64,000 bases of DNA, from the NCBI GenBank assembly GCA_013127575.1, contig CP053418.1:1488001-1552000 (forward strand), in the 5' to 3' direction. The position numbers were made by a program, and so were the translations under genes. Below the pieces are notes generated by a model. The model was not told the origin of the DNA. It did not search any database and saw only the letters and a program-made list of their open reading frames with translations. The DNA comes from Ramlibacter terrae (GTDB taxonomy: Bacteria; Pseudomonadota; Gammaproteobacteria; Burkholderiales; Burkholderiaceae_C). This document shows positions 52,680 through 63,972 of the stretch, piece by piece (within the stretch, counting starts at the first letter, position 1; every line of letters starts with the position of its first letter).

Positions 52680-54062
52680 ATGCAGCTCAACCCCAGCATC
52701 TTCAAGGCCTACGACGTCCGCGGCATCGTGCCCGCCACGCTCAACGAAGAGGTGGCCGAAGCGCTCGGCCGTGCCTTCGGCGCGACCGCGCTGCAGCAGG
52801 GCGAGAAGACGGTCGCCGTCGGCCGCGACGGGCGCATCAGCGGGCCCTCGCTCGTCGCCGCGTTGATCCGCGGGCTGGCCGCCAGCGGCGTCGACGTCAT
52901 CGACGTCGGCATGGTCACGACGCCGATGCTCTACTTCGCCGCCAGCACGCTCTGCCACAGCGGCATCCGGGTGACGGGCAGCCACAACCCGAAGGACTAC
53001 AACGGCTTCAAGATGGTGATGGCCGGCAAGGCGATCTTCGGCGAGGAGATCCGGGGCCTGCGCCGGCTGATGGAAAGCGGCGGCGGCCAGGCCGCGGCCA
53101 GCCCGGGCAACGTCCGCACCGTCGACGTCCTGCCGGCGTACCGCGACCGCATCGTCGGCGACATCAAGCTGGCCCGCCCGCTGAAGATCATCGTCGACTC
53201 GGGCAACGGCGTCGCCGGCGCCTCCGCCCCGGACATCTTCCGCGCCATCGGTTGCGAGGTGATCGAGCTGTTCAGCGAAGTCGACGGCGACTTCCCCAAC
53301 CACCACCCCGACCCGAGCAAGCCCGAAAACCTGCGCGACCTGATCGCCGAGCTGAAGAAGACGGGCGCCGACCTCGGCCTGGCTTTCGACGGCGACGGCG
53401 ACCGCCTCGGCATCATCACGCGCGGCGGCAACAACATCTACCCGGACCGCCAGATGATGCTGTTCGCGCAGGACGTGCTCTCGCGCGTGCCCGGCGCGCC
53501 GATCCTGTTCGACGTCAAGTGCACGCAGCGCCTCGGCCCCGCGATCGAGCAGGCCGGCGGCAAGCCCATGATGTACAAGACCGGCCACTCGCTGATCAAG
53601 GCGAAGATGCGTGAAGTCGATTCGCCGCTCGGCGGCGAGATGAGCGGCCACATCTTCTTCAAGGAGCGCTGGTACGGTTTCGACGACGGCACCTATGCGG
53701 GCTGCCGCCTGCTGGAGATCCTCTCGCGCCACCCGGATCCGAGCGCCGTGCTCGATGCGCTGCCGACCTCGTTCTCGACGCCCGAGTTGAACGTGAAGTG
53801 CGAAGAGGGCGAGCCGCCGCGCGTCGTCGCCGAGGTGGTGAAGATGGCCAACTTCCCCGATGCGCAGGTCTCCACCATCGACGGCCTGCGCGTCGACTGG
53901 CCCGACGGCTTCGGCCTGCTGCGCTCGTCGAACACGACCCCGGTGCTGGTGCTGCGCTTCGAGGGCCACACGCAGGAGGCGATGCACCGCATCGAGAAGA
54001 CGATGCTGGAGCTGCTGCGCCGCGCCAAGCCCGACGCGAAGATCGCCGAGGCGGCGCATTGA
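52680..54062 (+). CDS. Phosphomannomutase/phosphoglucomutase (AlgC/ManB type)
   Basis: A complete 460-residue protein, uninterrupted. The start MQLNPSIFKAYDVRGIVPAT, the active Ser loop VTGSHNPKDYNGFKMVM, the metal loop LAFDGDGDRLGIITRGGN and the sugar loop SPLGGEMSGHIFFKERWYGF are all present. It interconverts hexose 1- and 6-phosphates for LPS and exopolysaccharide sugars. Its stop overlaps the TTG of waaC, which places it with the LPS core genes. Confidence 0.93.
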   Translation: MQLNPSIFKAYDVRGIVPATLNEEVAEALGRAFGATALQQGEKTVAVGRDGRISGPSLVAALIRGLAASGVDVIDVGMVTTPMLYFAASTLCHSGIRVTGSHNPKDYNGFKMVMAGKAIFGEEIRGLRRLMESGGGQAAASPGNVRTVDVLPAYRDRIVGDIKLARPLKIIVDSGNGVAGASAPDIFRAIGCEVIELFSEVDGDFPNHHPDPSKPENLRDLIAELKKTGADLGLAFDGDGDRLGIITRGGNNIYPDRQMMLFAQDVLSRVPGAPILFDVKCTQRLGPAIEQAGGKPMMYKTGHSLIKAKMREVDSPLGGEMSGHIFFKERWYGFDDGTYAGCRLLEILSRHPDPSAVLDALPTSFSTPELNVKCEEGEPPRVVAEVVKMANFPDAQVSTIDGLRVDWPDGFGLLRSSNTTPVLVLRFEGHTQEAMHRIEKTMLELLRRAKPDAKIAEAAH

Positions 54063-55056
54063 GGATCCTGGTCGTCAAGCTGTCCTCCCTCGGTGACGTT
54101 GTCCAGACGCTTCCCGTCGTCCACGATCTCCGGCGCGCTTTCCGCAGGCGCGCATCGACTGGGTCGTGGAAGAGGCTTTTGCCGACCTGCTTCGCACCAC
54201 GCCCGGCATCGAGCGTGTCATCCCGGTGGCGCAGCGCCGCTGGCGCAAGGCGCGCTTCTCCGCGGCCAGCCGCAGCGAATGGCGGGCGGCCCGCGAGCAG
54301 TTGCGGCAGCAGCCGTACGACGCCGTCATCGACTTCCGGGGGCTGGTGAAGTCGGCGTGGGTCGCACGCCAGGCACGCCTCGCGCCCGGCGGCTTCAGCG
54401 CCACCTTCGGCAACAAGAGCGAGTTGTGCGGCTACGAGTGGCCGGTGCGCTTCCTGCTGCAACGCGCCGTGCCGATGCCCACGCGCATCCACGCGGTGGC
54501 GCGCACGCGCCTGCTCGCGGCACGCGCACTCGGCTACGACGCTCCCGGTTTCATCGAGTCGCCGCCAACGTATCCATGGACGCTGCGCGCCGCGGCCGTG
54601 CCGCCGCAGGTGGTGCTGGCGCACGGCACCACGCGCGCCGACAACGAATGGCCCGCGGCCGCACGGGCGGAGTTCGGCCGCCGGCTGGCCGCCGAAGGCT
54701 TCGAGCTCCTGGTGCCGCAGGCCGGCGACAGCGAGGAACGCTTCGCCCGCCAGTTGGCAGCTGACATCGGCCCGCAAGCGCGCGTGCTGCCCCGCATGCG
54801 GCTGGCGGAACTGCTCGAGGTGATGCGCGGAACGTCCGCGCTCGTCGGCGTAGACTCCGGCATCGCGCATATGGCCGTGGCCCTCAACCTTCCCGTCGTG
54901 GAAATCTTCAGCCAGCCCCGCGCCTGGCGCGCCGGGCCCGTCGGCCGGCCGCACCAGTGCGCCGTGGGGGGTGACGCGGCGCCCTCGGTGGCCGAGGTCG
55001 CGTCCGCCTGGCAAGCCTGCTGGCAGCAGCGGCCGCAACGCGCCATCGCTTCCTGA
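54059..55056 (+). CDS. waaC: Lipopolysaccharide heptosyltransferase I
   Basis: A TTG start overlapping the previous stop (TTGA). The start RILVVKLSSLGDVVQTLPVV is the GT9 hallmark. AVIDFRGLVKSAWVARQARL, VVLAHGTTRADNEWPAA and TSALVGVDSGIAHMAVALNL (ADP-heptose site) follow. One indel near 54142 (restoring PQARIDWVVEEAFADL) interrupts it. About 332 residues. It adds the first heptose to Kdo of the LPS inner core. Confidence 0.93.
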
Positions 55057-55061
55057 CCAAC

Positions 55062-56302
55062 GTGCGTTCCCTCTATTCCCCGGCCATGGCCGCGGCGCAG
55101 CCTCTGCTGCGCCGCAAGCTGCGCAAGCGCGGCGCCGCCGAGCCGGGCTACCTCGAACACGTGGAGGAACGCTTCGGCCGCTACGCCGCGCCGACGGCGC
55201 CGGGCCGCTTGTGGATCCATGCCGTCTCGCTCGGCGAAACGCGCGCGGCCGCCATCCTCGTCGATGCGCTGCGCGCCGTGCAGCCCGACCTGCGCCTGCT
55301 GCTCACGCACGGCACCGCCACCGGCCGCGCCGAGGGCGCGCGCCTGCTGGGCGCAGGCGACGCGCAGGCCTGGTTGCCGTGGGACACGCCGGGTGCGGTC
55401 GATCGCTTCCTGAACCACTTCCACCCGGCCGCGGGCATCCTGATGGAGACCGAGGTGTGGCCCAACATGGCGGCGGCGTGCCGCGACCGCGGCATTCCGC
55501 TGGCGCTGGCGAACGCGCGCCTGAGCGAGAAGTCGCTGGCGGGCGCGCGCCGCCTCGGCAGCCTGTCGCGGCCGGCGTACGCGGCGCTCTCCGCCGTGTG
55601 GGCGCAGACCGAAGGCGATGCCCGCCGGCTGGCGCAGGCCGGCGCGACGGTGCAGGGCGTGTTCGGCAACCTCAAGTTCGACGCCGATCCCGATGCGGCG
55701 CAGCTCGCGCGGGGCCGCGCCTGGCGCGCCGCGCAGCAGCCGCCGGTGGTGATGTTCGCCAGCTCGCGCGAAGGCGAGGAGGCGCAGTTGCTGCCCGCGA
55801 TCGCCGGCCGCCGCGAGGTGCAATGGCTGCTGGTGCCGCGCCATCCGCAGCGCTTCGACGAAGTCGCCGCGCTGGCGGCGCAGGCGGGCTTCAGCACGTC
55901 GCGGCGCAGCGTGTGGCACGACGCGCCGCCTGCCGCCGACGTCTGGATCGGCGATTCGATCGGCGAGATGCCGCTGTACTACGGGTTGGCCGACGCCGCG
56001 CTGCTGGGCGGCAGCTTCGCGCCCATGGGCGGGCAGAACCTGATCGAGGCGGCGGCCTGCGGCTGCCCGGTGGTGATGGGGCCGCACACCTTCAACTTCA
56101 GCGAGGCGGCGGAACTGGCGCTGGAGGCGGGCGCGGCGAAGCGGGCCGCGTCGATGAAGGAAGCCGTGGAGGCGGCCGTGGCGCTCGTGCGGGATGACGC
56201 CGCGCGCGAGGCGGCGGCGAAGGCGGGCGAACGGTTCGCGGAGGCGCACCGGGGGCGGCGCGCAAGACGCGGGATGCGGTGCTGAACCTCTTGGCGAAGT
56301 AG
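55062..56302 (+). CDS. waaA: 3-deoxy-D-manno-octulosonic-acid transferase
   Basis: A GTG start, six bases after waaC. The N-terminal anchor region is followed by GYLEHVEERFGRYAAPTAPG, LWIHAVSLGETRAAAILVDA, ILMETEVWPNMAAACRDRGI, PLALANARLSEKSLAG and SFAPMGGQNLIEAAACGCPV, all typical of KdtA. The last ~20 codons are shifted by an indel in the G run near 56250; correcting it gives RKTRDAVLNLLAK and a TAG at 56300. It adds Kdo to lipid A at the inner membrane. Confidence 0.94.
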
Positions 56303-56303
56303 C

Positions 56304-56329
56304 GTCATCCCCGCGAAGGCGGCAATGAC
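56304..56329. repeat. REP-like repeat between convergent genes
   Basis: GTCATCCCCGCGAAGGCGGC followed by AATGAC, a member of the dispersed family (compare 16105-16135), sits between waaA and the tolC-like gene and forms the last codons of the latter in its present frame. Confidence 0.6.
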
Positions 56330-57664
56330 GGGCCGTCAGCCCCCAGCAGCGTATTCAACCGCGCCAGGTCCTCGGCCTGCAGCGTCCCGTTCGCCTGCCG
56401 CAGCCGCAGGTGGCCCAGCAGCACGTTGTAGCGCGCCTGCGCCAGGTCGCGCTTGGTCTGGAACAGCTGGCTTTGCGCGTTCAGCACGTCGATGTTGATG
56501 CGCACGCCGACTGGTAGCCCAGGCGGTTGGCTTCCAGCGCGCTCTGGCTCGACGCCTCTGCCGCTTCGAGCGCGCGCGCACCGGCCCCTGGCCCGACACG
56601 ACGCCGAAGTAGGCCGTGCGCACCTGCTGCGCCACGTTGCGGCGCGTCGCTTCGAGGTCGGCGCGGGCGCGTTCTTCCAGCGAGAGGGTTTCGCGGATGC
56701 GGTTCTGGGTGGCGAAGCCGGAGAACAGCGGCAGGTTCAGCGCCACGCCGATGTTGCCGCTCTTGGGCCGCGTCTCGGCCGCGGACGCCGCGTTGCCGCC
56801 GACGTTGCGCACCAGGCCATAGCTCGCGGTGAGGTCCACCGTCGGCTGGTGGCCGGCCTGCGCCTTGCGCGTTTCCAGTTCGGCGATCTCGACGGCCGTG
56901 CGGGCCTGCTGCACCGCGGGGCTGGAAGCTTCGGCCACCGCGACCCAGGCCTCGGGATCGGCCGGCTGCGGCGGCGGCACGTTGAGCGAGACCGCGATCG
57001 GGTTCGGCTGCGTGTTGTTGCGGCCGACCAGCGTGTCGAGCGCCAGCCGCTTCACGCGCAGGTCGTTGTCGGCGGCGATTTCCTGCGCCAGCACCAGGTC
57101 GTAGCGGGCCGGGCTTCGCGGGTGTCGGTGATGGTGGAAGTGCCGACCTCGAAGTTGCGCTTGGCCGAAGCGAGCTGCTCCGCCACCGCCGTCTTCTGGG
57201 CGCGCACGAACGCCAGCGTGTCCTGCGCGGCCAGCACGTCGAAGTACGCCTGGCTGACGCGGATGATCAGGTCCGGCCCGCGGCCACCAGCTGGAACTCG
57301 GCCAGTTCGGCCTGGCGCTGGCCCCGGCGGTAGGTCGCCCAGTTGGCCGGCCGCCACAGCGGCTGCGAAGCGTTGATCGTCGCCTGCTGCGTGGTGAAGC
57401 TGCGGTCGACCGCGGCGGGCGGCGGCGTGTCGTTCTCGTAGTTGCTGCGGGTGACGCCGGCCGACAGGCCCGCCTGCGGCAGGATGCCGGCGCGCGCCTG
57501 TGCGGCGCGGGCGATGTTGGCGTCGTACTGCGCGCGCGCCGCCTGCCAGGCGGCGTCCTGCGCGCGGGCGGCTTCGTAGAGCTCCAGCAGGCCCTCGGCG
57601 CGGGCGGTGCCGGCGGGGCCATGGCGATCGCCGCCGAGAGGGGGAGAAGCCGCAACACTTTCAT
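56305..57664 (-). CDS. TolC-family outer-membrane efflux protein
   Basis: The signal MKVLRLLPLSAAIAMAP precedes TolC repeats: LLELYEAARAQDAAWQAARA, ISQPLWR-type SQPLWRPANWATYRRGQRQA, RVSQAYFDVLAAQDTLAFVR and QQVRTAYFGVVSG. The second half has LPLFSGFATQNRIRETLSL and INIDVLNAQSQLFQTKRDLA. Indels near 57618, 57283, 57110, 56580 and 56511 (CTGG, repaired as CCTGG) break it. Its C-terminus is set by a REP-like sequence. It may be the outer channel for the RND pump of this region (inference). Confidence 0.88.
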
Positions 57665-57721
57665 CGTCCGTCCTTCAGGTTCTGCTTTGTTATGTTTGGC
57701 GCCGCCGAGTATGGGTGCGCG

Positions 57722-58057
57722 TCAATAGCGCGGCACCGAGGGATCGCGCTCCAGAGCCCACGCGTTGATCCCGCCCGCGACATTGGCCACGCCCTCGTAG
57801 CCTTGGTGCTCCGGGAACAGCGCCACCCGCTGGCTGCGCCCGCCGTGGTGGCACAGCACCGCCAGCGGCTTGTCGCGCGGCACTTCGGCCAGCCGGGCCG
57901 GAATATCGTTCATGGGGATCGCCAGCAGCTCGAAGCCGTCAGCCTTGACGCTGGCGGTCTGCAGCTCCCACGGCTCGCGCACGTCCAGCACCACGGCGCC
58001 GGCGGGCTGCTCCTGCAGCCATGCGTTCAGTTCGGAAGGGCGCACCCGGGTGATCAT
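57722..58057 (-). CDS. Single-domain rhodanese (GlpE/PspE-like)
   Basis: A complete 111-residue protein. Active-site loop LAVLCHHGGRSQRVALF with catalytic Cys; AVVLDVREPWELQTASV opens the fold and NVAGGINAWALE closes it. It transfers sulfane sulfur from a donor; the acceptor is unknown. It lies between Pcm-like and TolC-like genes on the same strand, 13 bp after the former, a layout common in Burkholderiales. Confidence 0.92.
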   Translation of the reverse strand: MITRVRPSELNAWLQEQPAGAVVLDVREPWELQTASVKADGFELLAIPMNDIPARLAEVPRDKPLAVLCHHGGRSQRVALFPEHQGYEGVANVAGGINAWALERDPSVPRY

Positions 58058-58070
58058 GGCGGCGGCTCGC

Positions 58071-58760
58071 TCAGAAGTGGAAGCGCGAAGGCTCGGGGAA
58101 GTTCGACAGCCGCGGCGCCGGGGTGTCCCGGGGCTGCTCGGTGGTGTAGCTGGCCTCGCCGGTGCGGCGGATGAAGGTGGTGCGCATCACCGGGTCGTGG
58201 CCCACGATGGCGCCCAGCCGGCCGCCGACCTTGAGTTGCGCCAGCAGTTCCGCCGGCACTTCGGCGACCGAGCCGCTCAGGAGGATGACGTCGAAGGGAC
58301 CTTCGGCGGCCAGCCCGCGGGCGCCGTCGCCTTCGCGCACTTCGGCGTTGTGGATGCCGGCCTGCTGCAGGTTGGCGCGGGCCGGGCGGGCCATCTCGGG
58401 GTCGATCTCCATCGAGATGACGCGCTGGGCGCGGCTGGCCAGCAGGGCGGCCATGTAGCCCGAGCCGGCGCCGACTTCCAGCACCTTGTCGACCGGGGTG
58501 ACCTTCAGGTCCTGCAGCAGGCGGGCTTCGACCTTGGGCTCCAGCATGCAGCGGCCGCTGCGCAGCGCTTCCTCGGTCGGGCTCGCCAGCGGGATCAGCA
58601 TGTCGACGAAGGCCAGCGCGCGGTGGGCGGGCGGCAGGAAGTTCTCGCGCGGCACCTTGTGCAGCAGCGCCAGGATGTCGATGTCGAGCACATCCCGGGG
58701 CCGGATCTGCTGCTCGATCATGTTGAAGCGGGCGCGTTCGATGTCGATCGGGGCGTTCAT
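58071..58760 (-). CDS. Protein-L-isoaspartate O-methyltransferase family protein
   Basis: A complete 229-residue protein. Family motifs: MIEQQIRPRDVLDIDILALL, VPRENFLPPAHRALAF and SAM motif I VDKVLEVGAGSGYMAALLAS. Post-I VISMEIDPEMARPARANLQQ and motif II GPFDVILLSGSVAEVP follow. The branch next to rhodanese and TolC genes often lacks proven isoaspartyl repair activity, so the family name is safer than the function. Confidence 0.88.
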   Translation of the reverse strand: MNAPIDIERARFNMIEQQIRPRDVLDIDILALLHKVPRENFLPPAHRALAFVDMLIPLASPTEEALRSGRCMLEPKVEARLLQDLKVTPVDKVLEVGAGSGYMAALLASRAQRVISMEIDPEMARPARANLQQAGIHNAEVREGDGARGLAAEGPFDVILLSGSVAEVPAELLAQLKVGGRLGAIVGHDPVMRTTFIRRTGEASYTTEQPRDTPAPRLSNFPEPSRFHF

Positions 58761-58806
58761 GGGTCTTTCTCTGGTCGTCTACGACAAACCGTCCATTTTA
58801 GGGAAT

Positions 58807-58883
58807 CACTGGAGAATCGCTGGAGCGATTCTCCAGTGGCTCGATCGGTGTGAAGAGGACCGGCAAAGCCGGATCCTCTTCAC
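58807..58883. repeat. Two consecutive strong hairpins
   Basis: Hairpin 1: arms CACTGGAGAATCG and CGATTCTCCAGTG with a six-base loop, perfect. Hairpin 2: GTGAAGAGGACCGGC and GCCGGATCCTCTTCAC with an AAA loop and one bulge. Neither has a T-tract. They lie between the RND gene and the Pcm-like gene, both minus strand. Confidence 0.8.
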
Positions 58884-58945
58884 AGGGGGAACCGGTCCGC
58901 GCGATGCGCAGCCCAGTTCGGACGAAGGTGGATTGCTGCACTTGA

Positions 58946-61900
58946 TCAAGGCTCCCCGGCCGCTGCGACGGGCTGGGACCCGGCGCCGCCGGCGATCCGG
59001 GAGCGGCCGCGGCGCAGCCACTGGGCCAGGTCGTCCGTAGCAGTAGACGACCGGCACCACCACCGGGGTCAGCAGCGACGACGTGATCACCCCGCCGATC
59101 ACCGCCTGGCCCATTGGTGCGCGCTGTTCCGAGCCTTCGGTCAGCGCGAAAGCGAGCGGCACCATGCCGAAGATCATGGCCAGCGTGGTCATCAGGATCG
59201 GGCGCAGCCGCACGCGCGCCGCCAGCAGCAGCGCCTCGCTGCGCGCCATGCCCTGCTCGCGCATCCGGATGGCGAAGTCGACCAGCAGGATCGCGTTCTT
59301 GGTCACCAGCCCCATCAGCATCACGATGCCGATCACCGAGAACATGGACAGCGCCGAGTTGAACATCAGCAGCGCGAGCACCACGCCGATCAGCGTCAGC
59401 GGCAGCGACGTCATCAGGGCCAGCGGCTGCAGGAAGCTCTTGAACTGGCTGGCCAGGATCATGTAGATGAAGATCACCGCCATGGCGAGCGCCGACACGG
59501 CGTAGCCGAACGACTCCTGCATGTTCTTGGTGGAGCCGCCGAACTGGTAGCGGTAGCCGGGCGGCATCGCGATCGCGTCGAGCCGCTTGCGGATATCGGC
59601 CGACACTTCGCCGGTGGCGCGGCCCTGCGCGTTGGCGTTGATCGCCACCTCGCGCGTCAGGTCGCGGCGGTTGATCTGGTTCGGGCCGGTGCCCTCGGCG
59701 ATGGCCGCGACCTGGTTCAGGCGGACGATGCGCGTGCTGCCGTCGGCGTTGTTGCCGGTGGCGAAAGGCAGGCGTTCAGGTCCTGCGGCGCGGTGCGGGC
59801 GTCGGGCGCGAGCCGCACGTTGACGTCGTAGGTCTGGTCGTCGGGCGCGCGCCAGTTGCCCACCGTCTGGCCGGCCACCAGCGTGCGCAAGGCGCCCGCG
59901 ATCTGCGCCACCGACAAGCCGAGGTCCGAAGCGGCTTCGCGCTTGACCGCGATGGCCACCGTGGGCTTGTCCGCCTTGACGCTGGAGTCGAGGTCGACCA
60001 GCCCCGGCACGTCGCGGATGCGGTCCATGGCCAGGCGCGAGAGGCGCTCCAGTTCGCGCAGGTCCGCGCCCTGCAGCGAGAACTCGATCTGCTTGTTGCC
60101 GCCGACCGGGTCGGCCAGGCCGGCGTGCGTGACGGTGATGCCGGGCACCTGCTTGAGCCGCTCGCGCAGCACCGCCGTCATCTCGTCGACGCTGCGCTTG
60201 CGCGCGTTGCGGTCGACCAGCCGCACGTAGATCGCCGCGTAGATCTTGCCCTGCGCCGTCCCCGTGTTGAGGGTCGCCAGCGTGTAGCGCACCTCGGGAA
60301 ACTCGCGGATGATCGCCTCCACCTGCCGTGCCTTGGACTCGGTGAGTTCCAGCGAGGAACCGACCGGCGTGTGGAAGCTGACGTTGGTTTCCGAGTAGTC
60401 GGAGCGCGGCACGAACTCGGTGCCGAGCAGCGGCACCATGAACAGGCTGGTGACGAAGATCGCCACCGCGCCGAGCACGGTCGCCAGCTTGTGCGCCAGC
60501 GACCAGCGCAGGATCTTCTGGTAGCCCTCGGCCAGCGCTTCGGTGGTGCGGTCGAACCAGCCGGTGACGCGGCCGATGGTCTTGTCGTACAGCGTGAGCT
60601 TGTCTTTGGCCTTGCCGTGCGCCTCGATCTCGGGGTCGTGCCACACCGACGACAGCATCGGGTCGAGCGTGAAGCTGACGAACATCGAGATCAGCACCGC
60701 CGCCACGATGGTCACGCCGAACTCGTGGAAGAACTTGCCGATGATGCCGCCCATGAAGCCGATCGGCAGGAACACGGCCACGATGGAGAAGGTGGTCGCC
60801 AGCACCGCCAGCCCGATTTCCTGCGTGCCGTCCAGCGAGGCCTGGTAGGGCGTCTTGCCCATCTGCACGTGCCGCACGATGTTCTCGCGCACCACGATCG
60901 CGTCGTCGATCAGCAGGCCCACGCACAGCGACAGCGCCATCAGCGTGACCATGTTGATGGAAAAGCCGAACGCGTACATGAACAGGAAGGTGCCGATCAG
61001 CGCGATGGGCAGCGTCAGCCCCGTGATGACGGTGGACCGCCACGAGTTCAGGAACAGGAACACGATCAGCACCGTCAGCACGGCGCCTTCGATCAGCGTG
61101 CGCCGCACGTTCTCGACCGACACGCGGATCGGCCGCGATGCGTCGCCCACCTGTTCCAGCTTCGCCCCGCGCGGCAGCTCGGGCTGCAGTTCGGCCAGCG
61201 TCTTGCGCAGCCCGTCGACGGCGATGGTGTTCTCGTCCTGCGATTTCTGCACCGTCAGCAGCAGCGTGCGCTGGCCGTTGTACAGGGCCGGGCTCTCCAC
61301 CTCCTGCGCGCCGTCGGTGACCCGCGCGACTGGTCGACGCGCACCGCCGCGCCGTTGCGGCGGGCCACGATGATCCTGCCGAAGTCTTCCGGCCGCTGCA
61401 TGCGCGCGTCGATCTGCACCATGCGCTCCTGCGCCAGCGAGCGGATCGCGCCGACCGGCAGGTCCACGGTTCTCGTTGCGCACCGCGGCGACCACCACGG
61501 TCGGCCGTGATGCCCAGCGCCTCCATCGCGGCGGGCTGCAGGTAGACGTTGATCTCGCGCTTGGTGCCGCCCACCAGCGTGACCGAGCCGACGCCGCGCA
61601 CGTTTTCCAGCCGCTTCTTGAGCACCTGGTCGGCCCAGTTGGTCAGCTCCACCGGCGACATCGGGCGCGCGCCCTGCGCGTTGTCGGGCAGCACGGCCAC
61701 CGACCAGACAGCGCGGCTGGCCGGGTCGAAGCGCAGCACCCGCGGCTCCTTCACCTCGTCGCGGAAGGTGGGGCGGACCGAGGCGATCTTCTCGCGCACG
61801 TCTTCCGCCGCCTTGCGGCCGTCGACGTGCAGCTGGAACTCGATGATGACAACGGACTGGTTCTCGTAGCTGCGCGAGGTCAGGGCGTTGATGCCGGCGA

Positions 61901-62120
61901 TGGAATTGACCGCCTCCTCGATCTTCTTGCTGACCTCGCTCTCGACGACTTCAGGCGATGCGCCGGGGTATTCGGCCGTGACCACCACCACCGGGAAGTC
62001 GATGTTGGGGAACTGGTCGACCTTCAGGCGCTGGTACGAGAACAGGCCGAGCACGACGATGGCGAGCATCACCATCGTGGCGAACACGGGGTTCTTCAGG
62101 CTGACGCGGGTAAACCACAT
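58946..62120 (-). CDS. RND-family (HAE1) efflux permease
   Basis: An inner-membrane proton-driven pump of about 1058 residues. The N-terminus WFTRVSLKNPVFATMVMLAI is the first span. The TM4 proton relay is in LCVGLLIDDAIVVRENIVRH (Asp pair), the TM10 Lys in MLMGLVTKNAILLVDFAIRM. Porter-domain parts (FPVVVVTAEYPGASPEVVES) and YNGQRTLLLTVQKSQDEN are clear. Indels near 61497, 61470, 61331 (CTGG, repaired as CCTGG), 59772 and 59037 break it; correcting the last gives the end GSQPVAAAGEP with TGA at 58946. Substrates are unknown. Confidence 0.92.
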
Positions 62121-62123
62121 GGC

Positions 62124-63262
62124 TCAGGGACTCGGCGCCTTGGCCGGCGCGCCCGTGAACTTCACGAGCGTCCCTTCGCGCAGCGGGCCGACGTGGCCGC
62201 GCACGACTGTCGCGCCGGGCGGCAGGCCGGTCACGGCGACCCAGCTCTCCTTGCCCGCTTCGCCGCGCGCGCCCAGTTCCACCGGCTGGTGCCGCACCCG
62301 GCCGCCGTCCACGAGCTGGACGTAGGGCGCGGGCTTGTCGGTGCGCACCGCCGCCAGCGGCACGGCCAGCGACGAGGCGCTGCCGGTGGCCAGCGTGCCC
62401 TGCGCGAACAGGCCTTGCCGCAGGCCGCTGGTGTCGCCCAGCGCCGGGTAGGCCAGCACGCTGCGGCTGCCCGCCTGCGCGCTCGGGTTGATGCGCACGA
62501 CGCGGGCCGGGATCGGCTTCGCGTTGCCTTCGACCTGCAGCGTGGCCGACTGGCCGACGCGCACCTCGAGCGAGTCGGCGCCGGAGAGCGTCGCTTCCAG
62601 TTCCAGCCGGCCGAGGTCGACGATCTCGATCACGCGGGTGTCGACGCCGACGCGCTCGCCGGGTTGCGCCAGCCGTTGGGAGACCACGCCGGAGATCGGC
62701 GCGCGCAGCACGGCGTCTTCGACGCCCTTGCGCGCGACGTCGGCCGCGGCCAGCGCCGCCTTGTGCGTGGCCTGCGCGGCCGCCGGGTTGTTCAGCGCGG
62801 TGTCCACCGCCGACCGCGAGATGAAGCCCCTGGTCGACCAGCGCCTTGTTGTTGTCGAACTGCCGCTGCGCGATGTCGATCTGCGCCCGGGCCGCGTCGG
62901 CCTGCTCCCGCGCCTGCTGGAGCCGCGCGCGGCCTTCGGTGGCATCGACGCGCGCCACCACCGGCCGGCACGGACGGTGTCGCCTTCGCGCACGGTCAGC
63001 CCCTGCAGTTCGCCGCCGATGCGCGCCTTGACTGGGCGGAGTTGACGGCCTTGACCGTGCCGGACACCGGCAGCCCGCGCTGCAGGTCGCGCACCTCGGC
63101 GCGCACCACGTCGGTCTGCGCCAGTTCCACCGCGGGTTGCGCCACGGCCACCGGCGCCTGCTGCGCGCGGCGCGCGGCCAGCGTGCGCCAGAGCGCGCCG
63201 GCGGCCAGCAGCACCACCAGCGCCAGCACCACCCATTTCAGCTTGCGGAGAGCCGGGCTCAT
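62124..63262 (-). CDS. RND periplasmic adaptor (membrane fusion protein)
   Basis: The start [20 protein letters not shown] is an inner-membrane anchor. The lipoyl halves ([20 protein letters not shown] and [20 protein letters not shown]), a coiled-coil hairpin ([20 protein letters not shown]) and the beta-barrel part ([20 protein letters not shown]) follow. Indels near 63034 (CTGG, repaired as CCTGG), 62966 and 62828 break it. About 379 residues. Its ATG overlaps the stop of the TetR gene; the permease follows three bases after. Confidence 0.9.
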
Positions 63263-63927
63263 TTGCACATCCCGTTCAGGAGGATCTCGACCTGCGAGGC
63301 GATGTAGCGCTCGGGGTCGACCGCATAGTCACGCGGCACGCACGCGCCCAGCGAGTGCTTCATCATGATCAGGAAGATCATCGGCGCCGAGATGCTGAAC
63401 ACGGCGTAGTCGATGTCGAGGGGCCGGAACTCGCCGCGGGCCACGCCGCGCTGCAGGATGCGCCGCATCAGCTCGTGCGCCGGCTGGATCACCTCCTGCT
63501 GGTAGAACGCCGCCAGGTCGGGGAAGTTGCGCGCCTCGCTGATCATCAGCTTGGTGATGCCCGAAGCGCGCGTGGCGCCCAGCCGCTCCCACCACACGCG
63601 CATGCAGTAGCGCACCATGTCCGGCGTGGAGCCTTCGAAGGCTTCGAACTCCTCGTTCCACTCGGCGAAGCGGCCGGAGATGTTCTCGCGCACCACCGCC
63701 TTGAACAGTTCTTCCTTGCTCGGGAAGTACAGGAACAGCGTGCCCTTGGAGACCCCGGCGCGGGCCGCGACTTCCTCCGACCGCGTGGCGGCGAAGCCTT
63801 TCTCGACGAACAGGTCGAGCGCCGCGTCGAGCAGCTCGCCGGGACGCGCTTCCTTGCGCCTTTCACGGCGGGGCGGAGCTGTTTCGGCGGCCGCCGGGAC
63901 GGCCTTGAGGTTGGAAGAGGAGGACAT
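63259..63927 (-). CDS. TetR-family repressor of the efflux operon
   Basis: A complete 222-residue protein. The HTH is [20 protein letters not shown], then [34 protein letters not shown]. The C-terminal TetR_C domain ([20 protein letters not shown]) probably binds the pump substrate. It is the first gene of the tetR-adaptor-permease operon and probably represses it through the palindrome at 63951. Confidence 0.92.
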   Translation of the reverse strand: MSSSSNLKAVPAAAETAPPRRERRKEARPGELLDAALDLFVEKGFAATRSEEVAARAGVSKGTLFLYFPSKEELFKAVVRENISGRFAEWNEEFEAFEGSTPDMVRYCMRVWWERLGATRASGITKLMISEARNFPDLAAFYQQEVIQPAHELMRRILQRGVARGEFRPLDIDYAVFSISAPMIFLIMMKHSLGACVPRDYAVDPERYIASQVEILLNGMCK

Positions 63928-63950
63928 GAGGGAGGGAAGGCGCTACTTAC

Positions 63951-63972
63951 TTACTGACTGACTGGTTAGTAA
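63951..63972 (-). promoter_or_regulatory. Probable TetR operator
   Basis: TTACTGAC-TGACTG-GTTAGTAA is an imperfect palindrome 24 bases before the TetR start codon, in the expected promoter position, set in a run of TTAC/GACT repeats. Confidence 0.6.
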
